64,000 nt of DNA from Geothrix edaphica (GTDB lineage: Bacteria; Acidobacteriota; Holophagae; Holophagales; Holophagaceae). Shown here piece after piece: positions 7,979 through 17,043 of the stretch. The position numbers and the translations under genes were made by a program. Below the pieces are notes generated by a model. That model made no database searches. It saw only the letters and a program-made list of their open reading frames with translations, and was not told the origin of the DNA. Each line of letters opens with the position of its first letter. The stretch's first letter is position 1. Location: the NCBI RefSeq assembly GCF_030268045.1, contig NZ_BSDC01000004.1, forward strand, positions 62,001 through 126,000. Reading direction: 5' to 3'.

Positions 7979-9931
7979 ATGTCCGAAGACCTCTTCCCAG
8001 TGAAGCCCCACATCCGGGAGCGGGCCCACATCAAGACCATGGAGGAGTACCAGCGCCTGTACCGGCTGTCCCTGGACAACCCGGAGTGGTTCTGGGGGGA
8101 GCAGGCCAAGTCCCTCACGTGGTTCCACCCTTGGCAGTCCGTCTTCGACGCGGACTACAAGGAGGTGGACTTCTCCTGGTTCTCCGGCGGGCGCCTCAAC
8201 GCGTGCTTCAACTGCGTGGATCGCCACCTGCCGCACCTGGGGGACAAGACCGCCCTCATCTGGGCGCAGGATGAGCCGGGCGTCTACACCCACATCACCT
8301 ATCGGGACCTCAAGCACCACGTGGCGCGGGTGGCCAATGTCCTGCTGCACAACGGCGTGCAGAAGGGCGATCGGGTCTGCATCTACATGACGATGATCCC
8401 CGAGTTGGTCTACACCATGCTGGCCTGCGCCCGCATCGGGGCGGTGCATTCCGTGGTCTTCGGCGGCTTCTCCGCGGAGTCGCTGCGGGACCGCATCGTG
8501 GACGCCCACTGCAAGGTGGTGGTCACGGCCAACGAGGGCCTGCGGGGCGGCAAGCGGGTGCCCCTCAAGCGCACCGTGGACCGCGCCATCGAGGGCATGT
8601 CCCTGGTGGAGACCGTGCTGGTGGCCCGGCGCACGGACGGCGACGTGCCCATGCAGCCCGGACGCGACCTCTGGCTGGACGAGGAGACCGCCAAGCAGCG
8701 CTCCACCTGCACCAACGAGTGGATGGGCGCGGAGGACCCGCTCTTCATCCTCTACACTTCCGGCAGCACGGGCAAACCCAAGGGTCTGCTCCACACCACC
8801 GGCGGCTACCTCACCTACGCGGCCTTCACGCACAAGCTGGTCTTCGACTACCACCCGGACGACATCTACTTCTGCGCCGCCGATGTCGGCTGGGTCACGG
8901 GCCACAGCTACATCGTCTACGGGCCCCTGGCCAACGGCGCCACCTCGGTGATCTTCGAGTCCACGCCGCTCTATCCCGATGCCGGCCGCTACTGGCAGAT
9001 CGTGGACGACCTGGGCGTGACCATCCTCTACACGGCCCCCACGGCCCTGCGCGCCCTGGCCCAGGCCGGCGACAGCTGGATCAAGAAATACAGCCGCAAG
9101 TCGCTGCGCATCCTCGGCACCGTGGGCGAGCCCATCAACCCCGAAGTCTGGCGCTGGTACCACGACGTGGTGGGCGAAGGCCGCTGCACGGTGGTGGACA
9201 CCTGGTGGCAGACGGAGACGGGCGGCATCCTCATCACGCCCCTGCCGGGCGTGACGCCCACCAAGCCGGGCTCGGCCACCCTGCCCTTCTTCGGGGTGAA
9301 GCCCGTCATCGTGGACCCCGCCACCGGCGTGCCCCTGGAGGGCAACGATGTGTCCGGCGCCCTCTGCCTGGGCGCCCCCTGGCCGGGGCAGGCCCGCACG
9401 GTGCATGGCGACCACAAGCGGTTCCGGGACACCTACTTCACCCAGTACCCGGGCTACTACTTCACGGGGGATGGCGCCCGACGCGACGAGGACGGCTACT
9501 ACTGGATCACCGGCCGCATCGACGATGTCATCAACGTGTCCGGCCATCGCCTGGGCACGGCCGAGGTGGAGAGCGCCCTGGTGGCCCACGAGGCCGTGGC
9601 CGAGGCCGCCGTGGTGGGCTACCCCCATCCCATCAAGGGCCAGGGCATCTACTGCTACGTCCTGCTCAACCACGGCTATACGGAGCAGGGTAGCCAGCAG
9701 CTCATCGGCGCCCTCAAGGAGCAGGTGCGGCAGGTCATCGGCGCCTTCGCGGCCCCCGATGTCATCCACATCTCCTCGGGCCTGCCCAAGACCCGCAGCG
9801 GCAAGATCATGCGGCGCATCCTGCGGAAGATCGCCTCCTCCGAGTACGACGGCATGGGCGACATCTCCACCCTCGCCGAGCCGGATGTGGTCAGCCGGCT
9901 CATCGAAGAACATCAAAAGAGCCAGCACTAA
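7979..9931 (+). CDS. acs: Acetyl-CoA synthetase (AMP-forming)
   Basis: 650 residues, the normal size for Acs. It activates acetate to acetyl-CoA through acetyl-AMP. It carries the phosphate-binding loop [11 protein letters not shown] (about 258-268), [10 protein letters not shown] with the acetate-pocket Trp, [10 protein letters not shown], the hinge region [21 protein letters not shown], and the C-terminal [11 protein letters not shown] with the catalytic Lys that is acetylated in studied Acs enzymes. The ATG at 7979 is preceded by GGAG about 7 bp upstream. It follows the symporter gene, suggesting an acetate uptake and activation module, and ends at a strong bidirectional terminator. Confidence 0.96.
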   Translation: MSEDLFPVKPHIRERAHIKTMEEYQRLYRLSLDNPEWFWGEQAKSLTWFHPWQSVFDADYKEVDFSWFSGGRLNACFNCVDRHLPHLGDKTALIWAQDEPGVYTHITYRDLKHHVARVANVLLHNGVQKGDRVCIYMTMIPELVYTMLACARIGAVHSVVFGGFSAESLRDRIVDAHCKVVVTANEGLRGGKRVPLKRTVDRAIEGMSLVETVLVARRTDGDVPMQPGRDLWLDEETAKQRSTCTNEWMGAEDPLFILYTSGSTGKPKGLLHTTGGYLTYAAFTHKLVFDYHPDDIYFCAADVGWVTGHSYIVYGPLANGATSVIFESTPLYPDAGRYWQIVDDLGVTILYTAPTALRALAQAGDSWIKKYSRKSLRILGTVGEPINPEVWRWYHDVVGEGRCTVVDTWWQTETGGILITPLPGVTPTKPGSATLPFFGVKPVIVDPATGVPLEGNDVSGALCLGAPWPGQARTVHGDHKRFRDTYFTQYPGYYFTGDGARRDEDGYYWITGRIDDVINVSGHRLGTAEVESALVAHEAVAEAAVVGYPHPIKGQGIYCYVLLNHGYTEQGSQQLIGALKEQVRQVIGAFAAPDVIHISSGLPKTRSGKIMRRILRKIASSEYDGMGDISTLAEPDVVSRLIEEHQKSQH

Positions 9932-9944
9932 GCTTTTCACCCCT

Positions 9945-9981
9945 GCGCAGAAAAGCCCGGCAACGCCGGGCTTTTCTGCGC
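9945..9981. terminator. Bidirectional intrinsic terminator between acs and punA
   Basis: A perfect 17-bp stem (9945-9961 with 9965-9981) has the loop AAC. The stem includes AAAA on one arm and TTTT on the other. It lies between the 3' ends of two convergent genes and can end transcription on both strands. Confidence 0.85.
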
Positions 9982-9997
9982 CGGGGTAAGGATGGGA

Positions 9998-10813
9998 CTA
10001 CAGCGGAAGGTCTCTCACGAACGCCCGTACCAGCGCCTCAAAGCGGCCTGCCGCGGCGGCGCCGGCCTCGAGCACTTCCTGGTGGGTGAGGGCCTGGGGC
10101 AGGATGCCGGCGGCCATGTTGCAGAGACAGGAGATGCCGGCCACGCGCATGCCTTCGTGCCGCGCCACGATGGCCTCGGGCACGGTGCTCATGCCCACGG
10201 CATCGGCGCCCATCACGCGGAAGGCGCGGATCTCGGCGGGCGTTTCGTAGCTGGGCCCCGTGAGCCCCAGGTAGACCCCCTGGCGGAGGGTCTGGCCGAG
10301 GGTCGCGGCGCAGCTGGCCAGGTGGGTCCGGAAGGCCGGGTCATAGACGGCGGTCATGTCCGGGAACCGCGGGCCCGGCTCCACGTTGGGGCCGATGAGG
10401 GGGTTGGTGCCGAAGAGGTTGATGTGGTCCGTGAGGGCCATGAGCTCGCCCACGCCGAAGGCCGGGTTGAGGGCGCCGGCGGCGTTGGTGAGCAGCACGG
10501 CCTTCACGCCGAGGCGCCCGTAGAGCCGCATGGGGGTGACCACGAGGGGCATGGGATGGCCCTCGTAGAAGTGGAAGCGTCCCGCCTGGAGCACCACCTT
10601 CCGGCCTTCGAACTCGCAGAAGACCAGCTGGCCCCCGTGGCCGGCCACGGTCGGGGCGGGGAAGCCGGGGAGGTCCGTGAAGGGGATGGCCACGCCCGCT
10701 TTCGCCTCGGGGCTTTCAGCCAGGGCGCCCAGGCCGGAACCCAGGACGATGGCGAGGTCGGGCACAAAGGGCGCCCGGGCCTGCAGGGCCTGGAGGGCGG
10801 CGGAGGCGGTCAT
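9998..10813 (-). CDS. punA: Purine-nucleoside phosphorylase (trimeric PNP type)
   Basis: 271 residues. It cleaves purine nucleosides with phosphate to base plus (deoxy)ribose-1-phosphate in purine salvage. Family motifs are VLGSGLGALAE (phosphate site), VAGHGGQLVF, GRFHFYEG, TNAAGALNP, GLTGPSYETPAEIR and MGADAVGMSTVPEAIVARHEGM. The length suits the low-molecular-mass trimeric, inosine/guanosine-preferring class. Methylthioadenosine phosphorylases are related but have a different purine-site signature. It stands alone, 21 bp downstream of a lipoprotein gene on the same strand. Confidence 0.93.
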   Translation of the reverse strand: MTASAALQALQARAPFVPDLAIVLGSGLGALAESPEAKAGVAIPFTDLPGFPAPTVAGHGGQLVFCEFEGRKVVLQAGRFHFYEGHPMPLVVTPMRLYGRLGVKAVLLTNAAGALNPAFGVGELMALTDHINLFGTNPLIGPNVEPGPRFPDMTAVYDPAFRTHLASCAATLGQTLRQGVYLGLTGPSYETPAEIRAFRVMGADAVGMSTVPEAIVARHEGMRVAGISCLCNMAAGILPQALTHQEVLEAGAAAAGRFEALVRAFVRDLPL

Positions 10814-10834
10814 GGCGGCTCCAGGATCGGTGGA

Positions 10835-12775
10835 CTAGAGACTGGGCGTGAAGCTCACGGTCACGGCGACATCCGGCTGCAGGACGGCCGGGCTCTTCAG
10901 CCGCACCCGGACCGGGTGGTAGACCGGGGCGGTGGTGCTCACCGTAAGGATCGTGGCAGGTGTAGTTCCGCCGGAGCCTGAGAAGGTGAAGGTCCGGCCG
11001 AGCAGAGGCAGGTCCAGGTCGAGCTCGCCTCCGGCCGCGAGCGCGGGGGAGATGGTCACGCCGATCACGTAGCGCTTGTCCGCGCTCAGGCTGAAGCCGC
11101 TGTAGAACACCTCGCCCTCGGACTGGTTGGGATAGAAACCCCGCACCTGGACGGCCTTGCCCATGCTGAGGGTAAAGGGGGCCAGCGGGGTGGTGAGCGC
11201 ATTGGGATCCGTGCCCCAGTTCGCCGCGAAGGAAGCGTAGGTTCCGGTGGTGGGCCGGGGCCACACAATGCCGTAGGGGGCGGTCAGAGGCGTCAGTACT
11301 GCATCCGTGAAGATAGGGGCAAGATCGACAGGTTCCGAACTCGATCGGGCCTCTTTGAGGCGGGCGAGCTGCGAGTAGATGTTGAGTGGTTCGATATCAC
11401 GGGCGGTGGAGTCCGTGGCCCCGTTCGTCAAGGAGGGGGAACTGAAGAAACGCCCCGCAGCAAGGGGATTGAGGGTGGACCAGGTCGCTGGACCTCCAGG
11501 AGCGGCCACGCTGTTCGCCTTAAGGATGACTTCCCAACTGAGTGCACGAATGGCCGGTGCGGAATAAGGCGTGAGCTCCGTGGTGGCTAGGCTGCTGACA
11601 TCCCTGATGTCCAGCACCGGCGTCGCCAGAGTCGTCCCCTGCGTGTCCGCCAGATAGGGGGATTTGAGGATGTTGGCGGCCATGGCATCGGCGAAGCCCT
11701 CGACCCGTGCAGAATCCGGGCTCAGATCCGGGAGAGGCATCGCGACAGGGAAGAGTGGGGCTAAGGGAAAGCCGAAGGTGCGTCCGAGATTCCGAGAGAA
11801 GAGTACGCCCCGGGAAAGGAGGGGAAGGATGACGCCTTCATCCCAGGCATCGTCGTTGGTCGGGCCACCCTGGAGGGATCCAAAATAGTGGAGGCTTCCG
11901 AAGGAAGCGTCGTAGGCGAGAGGGTAGGTGGTGCGGTCATATTCCACGAAGGATCCCCGGGCCTCGGATACCCCCGGGGCGTAGTGAAGATCCAAGGCGG
12001 CCCCAGGTGTCGCGGTGCCGTAAACAGCCAGGAAGCTGGCGGCGGTATCGCCGATGGCGAGGATCCGGCTGCCAGTGCCGATGGTCCGGCCAGGGAGGGT
12101 GGTCTCGAGGATGGCATCGTCGGCTTCGGGGGCCAGCCGATTGCCGGGGAGGTAATTGGCATTGACCAGCCACCAGGGATCCGTAAGCCCGACGGCGAAA
12201 TCGACGACGCTGTCCCCTGCGGGGATGGTGGCCGGAGCCGGATTTCCAGATGGAGCCGTGCCATCAATGGCTTTGCGCATGGCATAGCGGTAGCGATTGG
12301 CCTGGATGACTGTGCTGTTGATGCCGGCGGGGTCACCGATGAGATTGAGCGGGCTTCCGGTTCCGCCGTTGAAGCTGCTCAACAGCTCAACCATCAGTGG
12401 CTTATCCTTGTCCACGATTGTAGAGTAGTGGCCGGTGGAGTCCGTGTACACCTCGCTGGCGACCAACCAGACAGGGGTTTTGGTGGATCCGTCCGGGTTG
12501 AGCTGGTCGAGACGCTGATAGGTGCGAACCAGCACACCCCGGGCGGGCAGCGTCTTCAGGTTCGTGGCGACGGTGCTGTCCGCCAGCCCCGTGGGCACGC
12601 CGTTGGCGTCCGTGGCGAGGGGCACCCGGACGTAGGTGACGGATCCGGAGAGGGAGATGGTCGTGGAGGGGGCAGACGTGGTCCCGCCCTTCTTGCCCCC
12701 ACAGGCCAACGCCGCAGCCAGAAGCGCAACGGCCCCCAGGGCCCGGAGGGAAGCTCGGTACAGCGGCATGACCAC
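10835..12775 (-). CDS. Putative lipoprotein, function unknown
   Basis: 646 residues. The N-terminus is a lipoprotein signal peptide (two Arg residues, then a hydrophobic stretch ending LLAAALAC, Cys about residue 25) followed by the linker GGKKGG. The rest is Ser/Thr/Gly/Pro-rich and probably all-beta, with no recognised catalytic motif. An early segment (about 40-145) resembles a surface carboxypeptidase-regulatory-like fold, and the C-terminal 120 residues look like a separate beta domain. Probably exported and membrane-anchored. A start two codons downstream (MPLYRAS) is equally possible. The function cannot be named from sequence. Confidence 0.65.
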   Translation of the reverse strand: MVMPLYRASLRALGAVALLAAALACGGKKGGTTSAPSTTISLSGSVTYVRVPLATDANGVPTGLADSTVATNLKTLPARGVLVRTYQRLDQLNPDGSTKTPVWLVASEVYTDSTGHYSTIVDKDKPLMVELLSSFNGGTGSPLNLIGDPAGINSTVIQANRYRYAMRKAIDGTAPSGNPAPATIPAGDSVVDFAVGLTDPWWLVNANYLPGNRLAPEADDAILETTLPGRTIGTGSRILAIGDTAASFLAVYGTATPGAALDLHYAPGVSEARGSFVEYDRTTYPLAYDASFGSLHYFGSLQGGPTNDDAWDEGVILPLLSRGVLFSRNLGRTFGFPLAPLFPVAMPLPDLSPDSARVEGFADAMAANILKSPYLADTQGTTLATPVLDIRDVSSLATTELTPYSAPAIRALSWEVILKANSVAAPGGPATWSTLNPLAAGRFFSSPSLTNGATDSTARDIEPLNIYSQLARLKEARSSSEPVDLAPIFTDAVLTPLTAPYGIVWPRPTTGTYASFAANWGTDPNALTTPLAPFTLSMGKAVQVRGFYPNQSEGEVFYSGFSLSADKRYVIGVTISPALAAGGELDLDLPLLGRTFTFSGSGGTTPATILTVSTTAPVYHPVRVRLKSPAVLQPDVAVTVSFTPSL

Positions 12776-12911
12776 CTCAGAACGGCGAAAGGATCAAGTC
12801 TAGCATGGCGTCCGCGGCCGGTCCCGCGCCGGGACACGGTGGGGCGCTTCCTTCCAGTGCCGCGGGTGGCGCGGAGGTTCAGCACGCCAGATGAGGTCCG
12901 GGGACTGCGCG

Positions 12912-13973
12912 TCAGCGTCGGGCGCCGACTCCCAGCAGGGCGTTCTGGGCGGCGAGCTCGGCGGAGACCTCTTCCTCGTCGTTGAGGACCGGCAGGGGAT
13001 TCCGCTGCACGCCATCCACCTTGAGCTCGAAGTGGAGGTGCGGGCCCGTGGCGTTGCCCGTGCGGCCGACCTCGGCGATCTTCTGGCCCCGGCGCACGAT
13101 GTCGCCCTCATGGACCAGGTTCAGCTTGTGGTGGGCGTAGAGCGTGGCGACGCCGTTGCCGTGGTCGACCACCACGAAGTTGCCGTACTGCTTGTGCTTC
13201 CCGGCCATCACCACCTGTCCGTCCAGGGCCGCGAACACGGCGGTGCCGGTGGGGGCGGTGAGGTCGATGCCGCGGTGGCGGCCCTTGTAGCGGACCCGCT
13301 TCTTGCGCTGGTTCTTCACCCGGACGGTCTTGGTGCGCATCCGGGGGCCCCAGGCGGAGCTGATGGTCCGCGTCTCCACGGGCCAGAGCAGGTCGAGGCG
13401 GTCCGGGTCGGCCGGGGTGAAGGTGGGCAGCAGGGCGTTCAGCTCGGCTTCGCTCACCGGCGGCATGACCGGCTGCATCCGGGCCAGGAGCTGGGACGGG
13501 GTGCCGGGAGCCAGGTGGGCTTCCAGGTGGCCGGAGGCCGCCGTGCCGCTGGGGGCGGGAACCACAGCCCGGACCTGGTAGGGCAGCAGGCGCTCCAGGT
13601 GCGGCATGGGGGCCGGGGGCACGACCGCGGGCGTGGGCAGGGCCGCCAGCGCGGGCCGGGGCGTGGCCGGGAGGGCCTGGATGGGAGCGTCCTCCGTTTC
13701 GGAGGCCGCGGCCACAGCCTTGGAGGGACGCACCTTCAGGCGGATGCCAACGGAGAGCTTGGACAGCTTCCGGCCGGGATTCAGGGCGGCCAGGTCGGCC
13801 AGGCTCATCCCGTGGACCCGGGCCACCGCCGCGGCGGTCTCACCCTTGCGCACGATGTGGACGGCACCATCATCGGCGGGCCTGGAGGCGATCTTCTTGG
13901 AGGTCCGTTTCGGAGCGGCCTGGAGGCCGACACTGAGGGACGCGAGAACGAGGGTCAAGACGGCAAAACGCAT
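12912..13973 (-). CDS. LysM and M23 (LytM) domain peptidoglycan endopeptidase
   Basis: 353 residues. A signal peptide (about 1-20) precedes one LysM domain (about 38-82, HIVRKGETAAAVARVHGMSLADLAALNPG), then a Pro/Ala-rich linker, then a C-terminal M23 metallopeptidase domain (about 200-330). The zinc-site motifs are intact: HRGIDL (HxxxD) and PHLHFEL (HxH), with an additional TLYAHH. It should therefore be a catalytically active cell-wall hydrolase in the periplasm. This contrasts with the EnvC-like protein at 39284-40423, which lacks these residues. Confidence 0.9.
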   Translation of the reverse strand: MRFAVLTLVLASLSVGLQAAPKRTSKKIASRPADDGAVHIVRKGETAAAVARVHGMSLADLAALNPGRKLSKLSVGIRLKVRPSKAVAAASETEDAPIQALPATPRPALAALPTPAVVPPAPMPHLERLLPYQVRAVVPAPSGTAASGHLEAHLAPGTPSQLLARMQPVMPPVSEAELNALLPTFTPADPDRLDLLWPVETRTISSAWGPRMRTKTVRVKNQRKKRVRYKGRHRGIDLTAPTGTAVFAALDGQVVMAGKHKQYGNFVVVDHGNGVATLYAHHKLNLVHEGDIVRRGQKIAEVGRTGNATGPHLHFELKVDGVQRNPLPVLNDEEEVSAELAAQNALLGVGARR

Positions 13974-14131
13974 GGGTAAACTCCCGGCTGGAACGGAAAA
14001 GCCTGCTTCGCTAGGCCTCCTTGAGGGGGTCGTGACCCCGGTTCGCGATGAATGAGGAACAGTCCAAACCCCATCCTACCGGGGTCCTGGAACCTTGCAT
14101 ATGCAAATGTTTTCCAACTAGGGCCCCGCCC

Positions 14132-14632
14132 TCAGGGCTCCCAGGGGCATCCGGCCCAGGGCAGGGTCACCGTGCCCCGCCGGCCGCCCTCCTTCCGAAG
14201 GAGACGGGCCGGGCCGAGGGCCATGCCGTGGCTCACGGCCTTGAGCATGTCGTAGAGCACCAGCAGGCCCACGGTCACGCCCGCCAGCGCTTCCATCTCG
14301 ATGCCCGTGCGGCCTTCGCAGCTCACCTGCACGCGCAGCCAGGCCCGGCGGGTGGCGGGGTCCCAGTGGTGGACCACATCCACGGCCTCGATGGCCAGGG
14401 GGTGGGCCAGGGGGATCAGGTCGGAGGTCCGCTTGACCCCGCCCACCGCCCCGAGCCGGGCCACGGACCAGGGATCCCCCTTGGGGCCGCCCCCCTTGGA
14501 CAGGGCCTCCGCGGCGGGGGCATCCAGCTCCAGGTAGCCCGCGGCCACGGCGACTCGCCGGGTTACGGCCTTGGCGGAGACGTCCACCATCTTGGGCCGG
14601 CCTTCGGGATCGAGGTGCGTCAGCTCAGCCAT
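14132..14632 (-). CDS. moaC: Cyclic pyranopterin monophosphate synthase MoaC
   Basis: 166 residues. It catalyses the second half of step 1 of molybdenum cofactor synthesis. It has MVDVSAKAVTRR, KGGGPKGDP, TSDLIPLAHPL and GRTGIEMEALAGVTVGLLVLYDMLKAV; the YDM..KA motif carries catalytic Asp and Lys. The usual Cys before the HPL motif is Ala here. The ATG at 14632 matches the family N-terminus. The HAD phosphatase gene ends 2 bp upstream, so the two are co-transcribed. No other mo-genes are in the window. Confidence 0.93.
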   Translation of the reverse strand: MAELTHLDPEGRPKMVDVSAKAVTRRVAVAAGYLELDAPAAEALSKGGGPKGDPWSVARLGAVGGVKRTSDLIPLAHPLAIEAVDVVHHWDPATRRAWLRVQVSCEGRTGIEMEALAGVTVGLLVLYDMLKAVSHGMALGPARLLRKEGGRRGTVTLPWAGCPWEP

Positions 14633-14634
14633 CG

Positions 14635-15288
14635 TCAGTCCTCCACCCAGGCGAGCAGGATGTCGCGCAGCGCGGCCGTGTCCGGCGCGTAGGCCCGGGG
14701 GCCGCAGGCGGCCAGGGCCTCCTGGGGATAGAAGCCATGGCCCACGGCCAGGCTGGGCACCCCGGCGGCCCGGGCCATGTCCAGGTCGAAGGGGGTGTCG
14801 CCCACCATGAGGATCTCCTCCGGGGCCAGGCCGGTGCGGGCCTGCATCAGCTCCAGCGTTTCGGGGTGCGGCTTGCCATGGGTGACGTCGTCGGGCGTGA
14901 TGATGGGGTCGAAGAAGGCCTCCCAGCCGAACCGGGCCATCTGGCGCAGGAGCGGGACGGTCCGCTTGGAGGTGGCCACGCCCATGCGCTGGCCCCGGGC
15001 CCGCAGCTCCCCCAGCAGCTCGGGGATGCCGTCGAAGGGCCGCATCAGGTGCTCGTGTTCCGCGTGGCCGAAGCTGCGGTAGGCCTTCAGGACCGTGTCG
15101 TGGTCCAGGCCCAGGGGGCCGAAGGTGTTCCGGATGCCCGCCTCCACAGGCAGGCCCACGTACTTGAGCCATTCCTGCATGACCGACCGGGGCTGGCCCA
15201 GGGTGTCCAGGGCGTGGGCCATGCCCGCCTCGATGAGGGGGCGGCTGTCCACCAGCGTGCCGTCGAAGTCCCAGGCGATGAGTTTCAA
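14635..15288 (-). CDS. HAD-superfamily hydrolase, phosphoglycolate phosphatase-like
   Basis: 217 residues. Motif I is DFDGTLVDS (nucleophile Asp8, acid Asp10), motif II is ATSKR, motif III Lys lies in HGKPHPE, and motif IV is GDTPFD. The cap between motifs I and II is the small helical type of Gph/PGP enzymes. It dephosphorylates a small phosphometabolite; phosphoglycolate is the usual guess. It lies 2 bp from moaC and about 30 bp downstream of serA on the same strand. Confidence 0.85.
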   Translation of the reverse strand: MKLIAWDFDGTLVDSRPLIEAGMAHALDTLGQPRSVMQEWLKYVGLPVEAGIRNTFGPLGLDHDTVLKAYRSFGHAEHEHLMRPFDGIPELLGELRARGQRMGVATSKRTVPLLRQMARFGWEAFFDPIITPDDVTHGKPHPETLELMQARTGLAPEEILMVGDTPFDLDMARAAGVPSLAVGHGFYPQEALAACGPRAYAPDTAALRDILLAWVED

Positions 15289-15318
15289 GGAGGCCTCCAG
15301 CCCCCATCATCGCATTCT

Positions 15319-16923
15319 CTATACGGAAGCGGCCGAGGGCAGGTGCAGGGCCCGGACGAAGGTGGCGTCCGTGGCCCGTTGGAGCTCGGCGATCACCGGG
15401 GCCGGGACCGGCGTATCCACGGAGAGGACCACCATGGCCTCGCCCTTCCGTTCCCGGCGGCCCAGGTTCATGCAGGCGATGTTGATGTCGTGCTGCCCGA
15501 GCACGGTGCCGATCTTCCCGATCATGCCGGGGCGGTCCAGGTAGCTCAGCAGGAGCATGTGCTCCTCGGGCATGAAGTCCATGGCGTAGTCGCGGAGCCG
15601 GACGATGCGGGGGGTGCCTTCGAAGAGGGTGCCGGACAGGACGCGGGTCTTGCCGCTGCCCTCCAGCGTGAGGGTCACCAGGTTGGAGAAGGCGCCACCG
15701 TCCGTGGACTTGTGCTCCTCCACCACCAGCCCGATGCGCTCGGCCACCAGGTTGGCGTTGACCATGTTCACGGGCTGGTCCGTGGCTCGGCCCAGCATGG
15801 CGGCCAGGCCGCTCACGGTGAGGGGCGAGCAGTCCTGGTGGGCGATGGCTCCGGCGAAGCCGAAGGTGACGCGGTCCAGGCTGCCCTTCAGGAGCTGGAG
15901 GCCGAATTCGCTGAGGACGGCCATGAGCTTGAAGTAGGGGCGCATCTGGTCCATGACCGCGGGATCGAAGTGCGGCAGGTTCACGGCGTTCTCCAGGGGG
16001 GTGCCGTCCAGGTAGCTGAGGATCTCCCGGGACACGTCGATGGCGACGTTGACCTGGGCCTCCTGGGTGTTGGCCCCCAGGTGCGGCGTGACCACCATCC
16101 GCTCATGCTCGATGAGCTGCCTGAGCGTCTCGGACTTGGGGGGCTCCTCGGACCACACGTCCACCGCCGCCAGGCCCACCTTGCCGGACTGGAGGGCCGC
16201 CAGCAGGGCCGCCTCGTCCAGGATGCCGCCCCGGGCCACGTTCAGGAGGATGATGCCGTCCTTCATCAGGGCCAGCTGCGCCGCGCCGATCATGCCGCGG
16301 GTCTCGTCGTTGAGGGGGGTGTGCACGGTGAGGATGTCGCAGGACCGGCAGAGCTCGGCCAGGTCCACCAGGCGCACGCCCAGGTCCTGGGCCCGCTTGG
16401 CGCTGATGTAGGGATCGCAGCCCAGCACCTCGCACTCGAAGGCCTTGAGCCGCGTGGCCACGCGACCGCCCACCTTCCCGAGTCCGATGACGCCGGCCAC
16501 CTTGCCCTTCAGCTCCACGCCCGTGAACTTGGCCCGCTTCCAGTCGCCGGACTTCAGGCTCTGGTTGGCGGCGGGGATGTGGCGGCAGGCGGAGAGCAGC
16601 AGGGCCAGCGTGTGCTCCGCGGCGCTGTTGGTGTTGCCGAAGGGCGCGTTCACGACGATGACGCCCTTGGAGCTGGCGTAGTCCACGTCCACGTTGTCGA
16701 TGCCCACGCCCGCCCGGGCCACGATCTTCAGGCTGGTGGCCGCGTCCAGCAGGGCCTTGTCCACCGTGGTGCCACTGCGGGTGATGATGGCCTCGTACTC
16801 GCCGATGCAGGCGTACAGGGCCTCCTTCGACAGGCCGAGGCGCACGTCGAGGGTGATGCGCGGGTCGCGCTGGAGCAGGGCTAGACCTTCGCCGGTCACC
16901 TCGTCGGTCACGATGATCTTCAT
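15319..16923 (-). CDS. serA: D-3-phosphoglycerate dehydrogenase
   Basis: 534 residues, the long (type I) form. It oxidises 3-phosphoglycerate, the first step of serine synthesis. Domains in order: catalytic/NAD domain (about 1-315) with GLGKVGGRVA (NAD loop), NVARGGILDE (Arg) and the PHLGANTQEAQ His; an intervening ASB domain (about 320-450); and a C-terminal ACT domain (about 455-530, LLSYLDRPGMIGKIG) for likely serine feedback. The ATG at 16923 gives the normal MKIIVTDEV start. It precedes the HAD and moaC genes. Confidence 0.96.
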   Translation of the reverse strand: MKIIVTDEVTGEGLALLQRDPRITLDVRLGLSKEALYACIGEYEAIITRSGTTVDKALLDAATSLKIVARAGVGIDNVDVDYASSKGVIVVNAPFGNTNSAAEHTLALLLSACRHIPAANQSLKSGDWKRAKFTGVELKGKVAGVIGLGKVGGRVATRLKAFECEVLGCDPYISAKRAQDLGVRLVDLAELCRSCDILTVHTPLNDETRGMIGAAQLALMKDGIILLNVARGGILDEAALLAALQSGKVGLAAVDVWSEEPPKSETLRQLIEHERMVVTPHLGANTQEAQVNVAIDVSREILSYLDGTPLENAVNLPHFDPAVMDQMRPYFKLMAVLSEFGLQLLKGSLDRVTFGFAGAIAHQDCSPLTVSGLAAMLGRATDQPVNMVNANLVAERIGLVVEEHKSTDGGAFSNLVTLTLEGSGKTRVLSGTLFEGTPRIVRLRDYAMDFMPEEHMLLLSYLDRPGMIGKIGTVLGQHDINIACMNLGRRERKGEAMVVLSVDTPVPAPVIAELQRATDATFVRALHLPSAASV

Positions 16924-17043
16924 GGAGCCCCCGGTCGGATCCTGATGCAGCGCCGCATTGGGAATCCACCACGATACCGGCCGAAGGCTTTCAAGACAAG
17001 GATTTGGGCCCCGGAGCCGCGCGCTACTTCAGGTAGCGATCGC

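Noticed and set aside
14095-14106. Palindrome TTGCATATGCAA as an extra ArgR site
   Set aside because: The half-sites have no 4-base spacer, it stands alone, and the neighbours (M23 peptidase, moaC) are not arginine genes.
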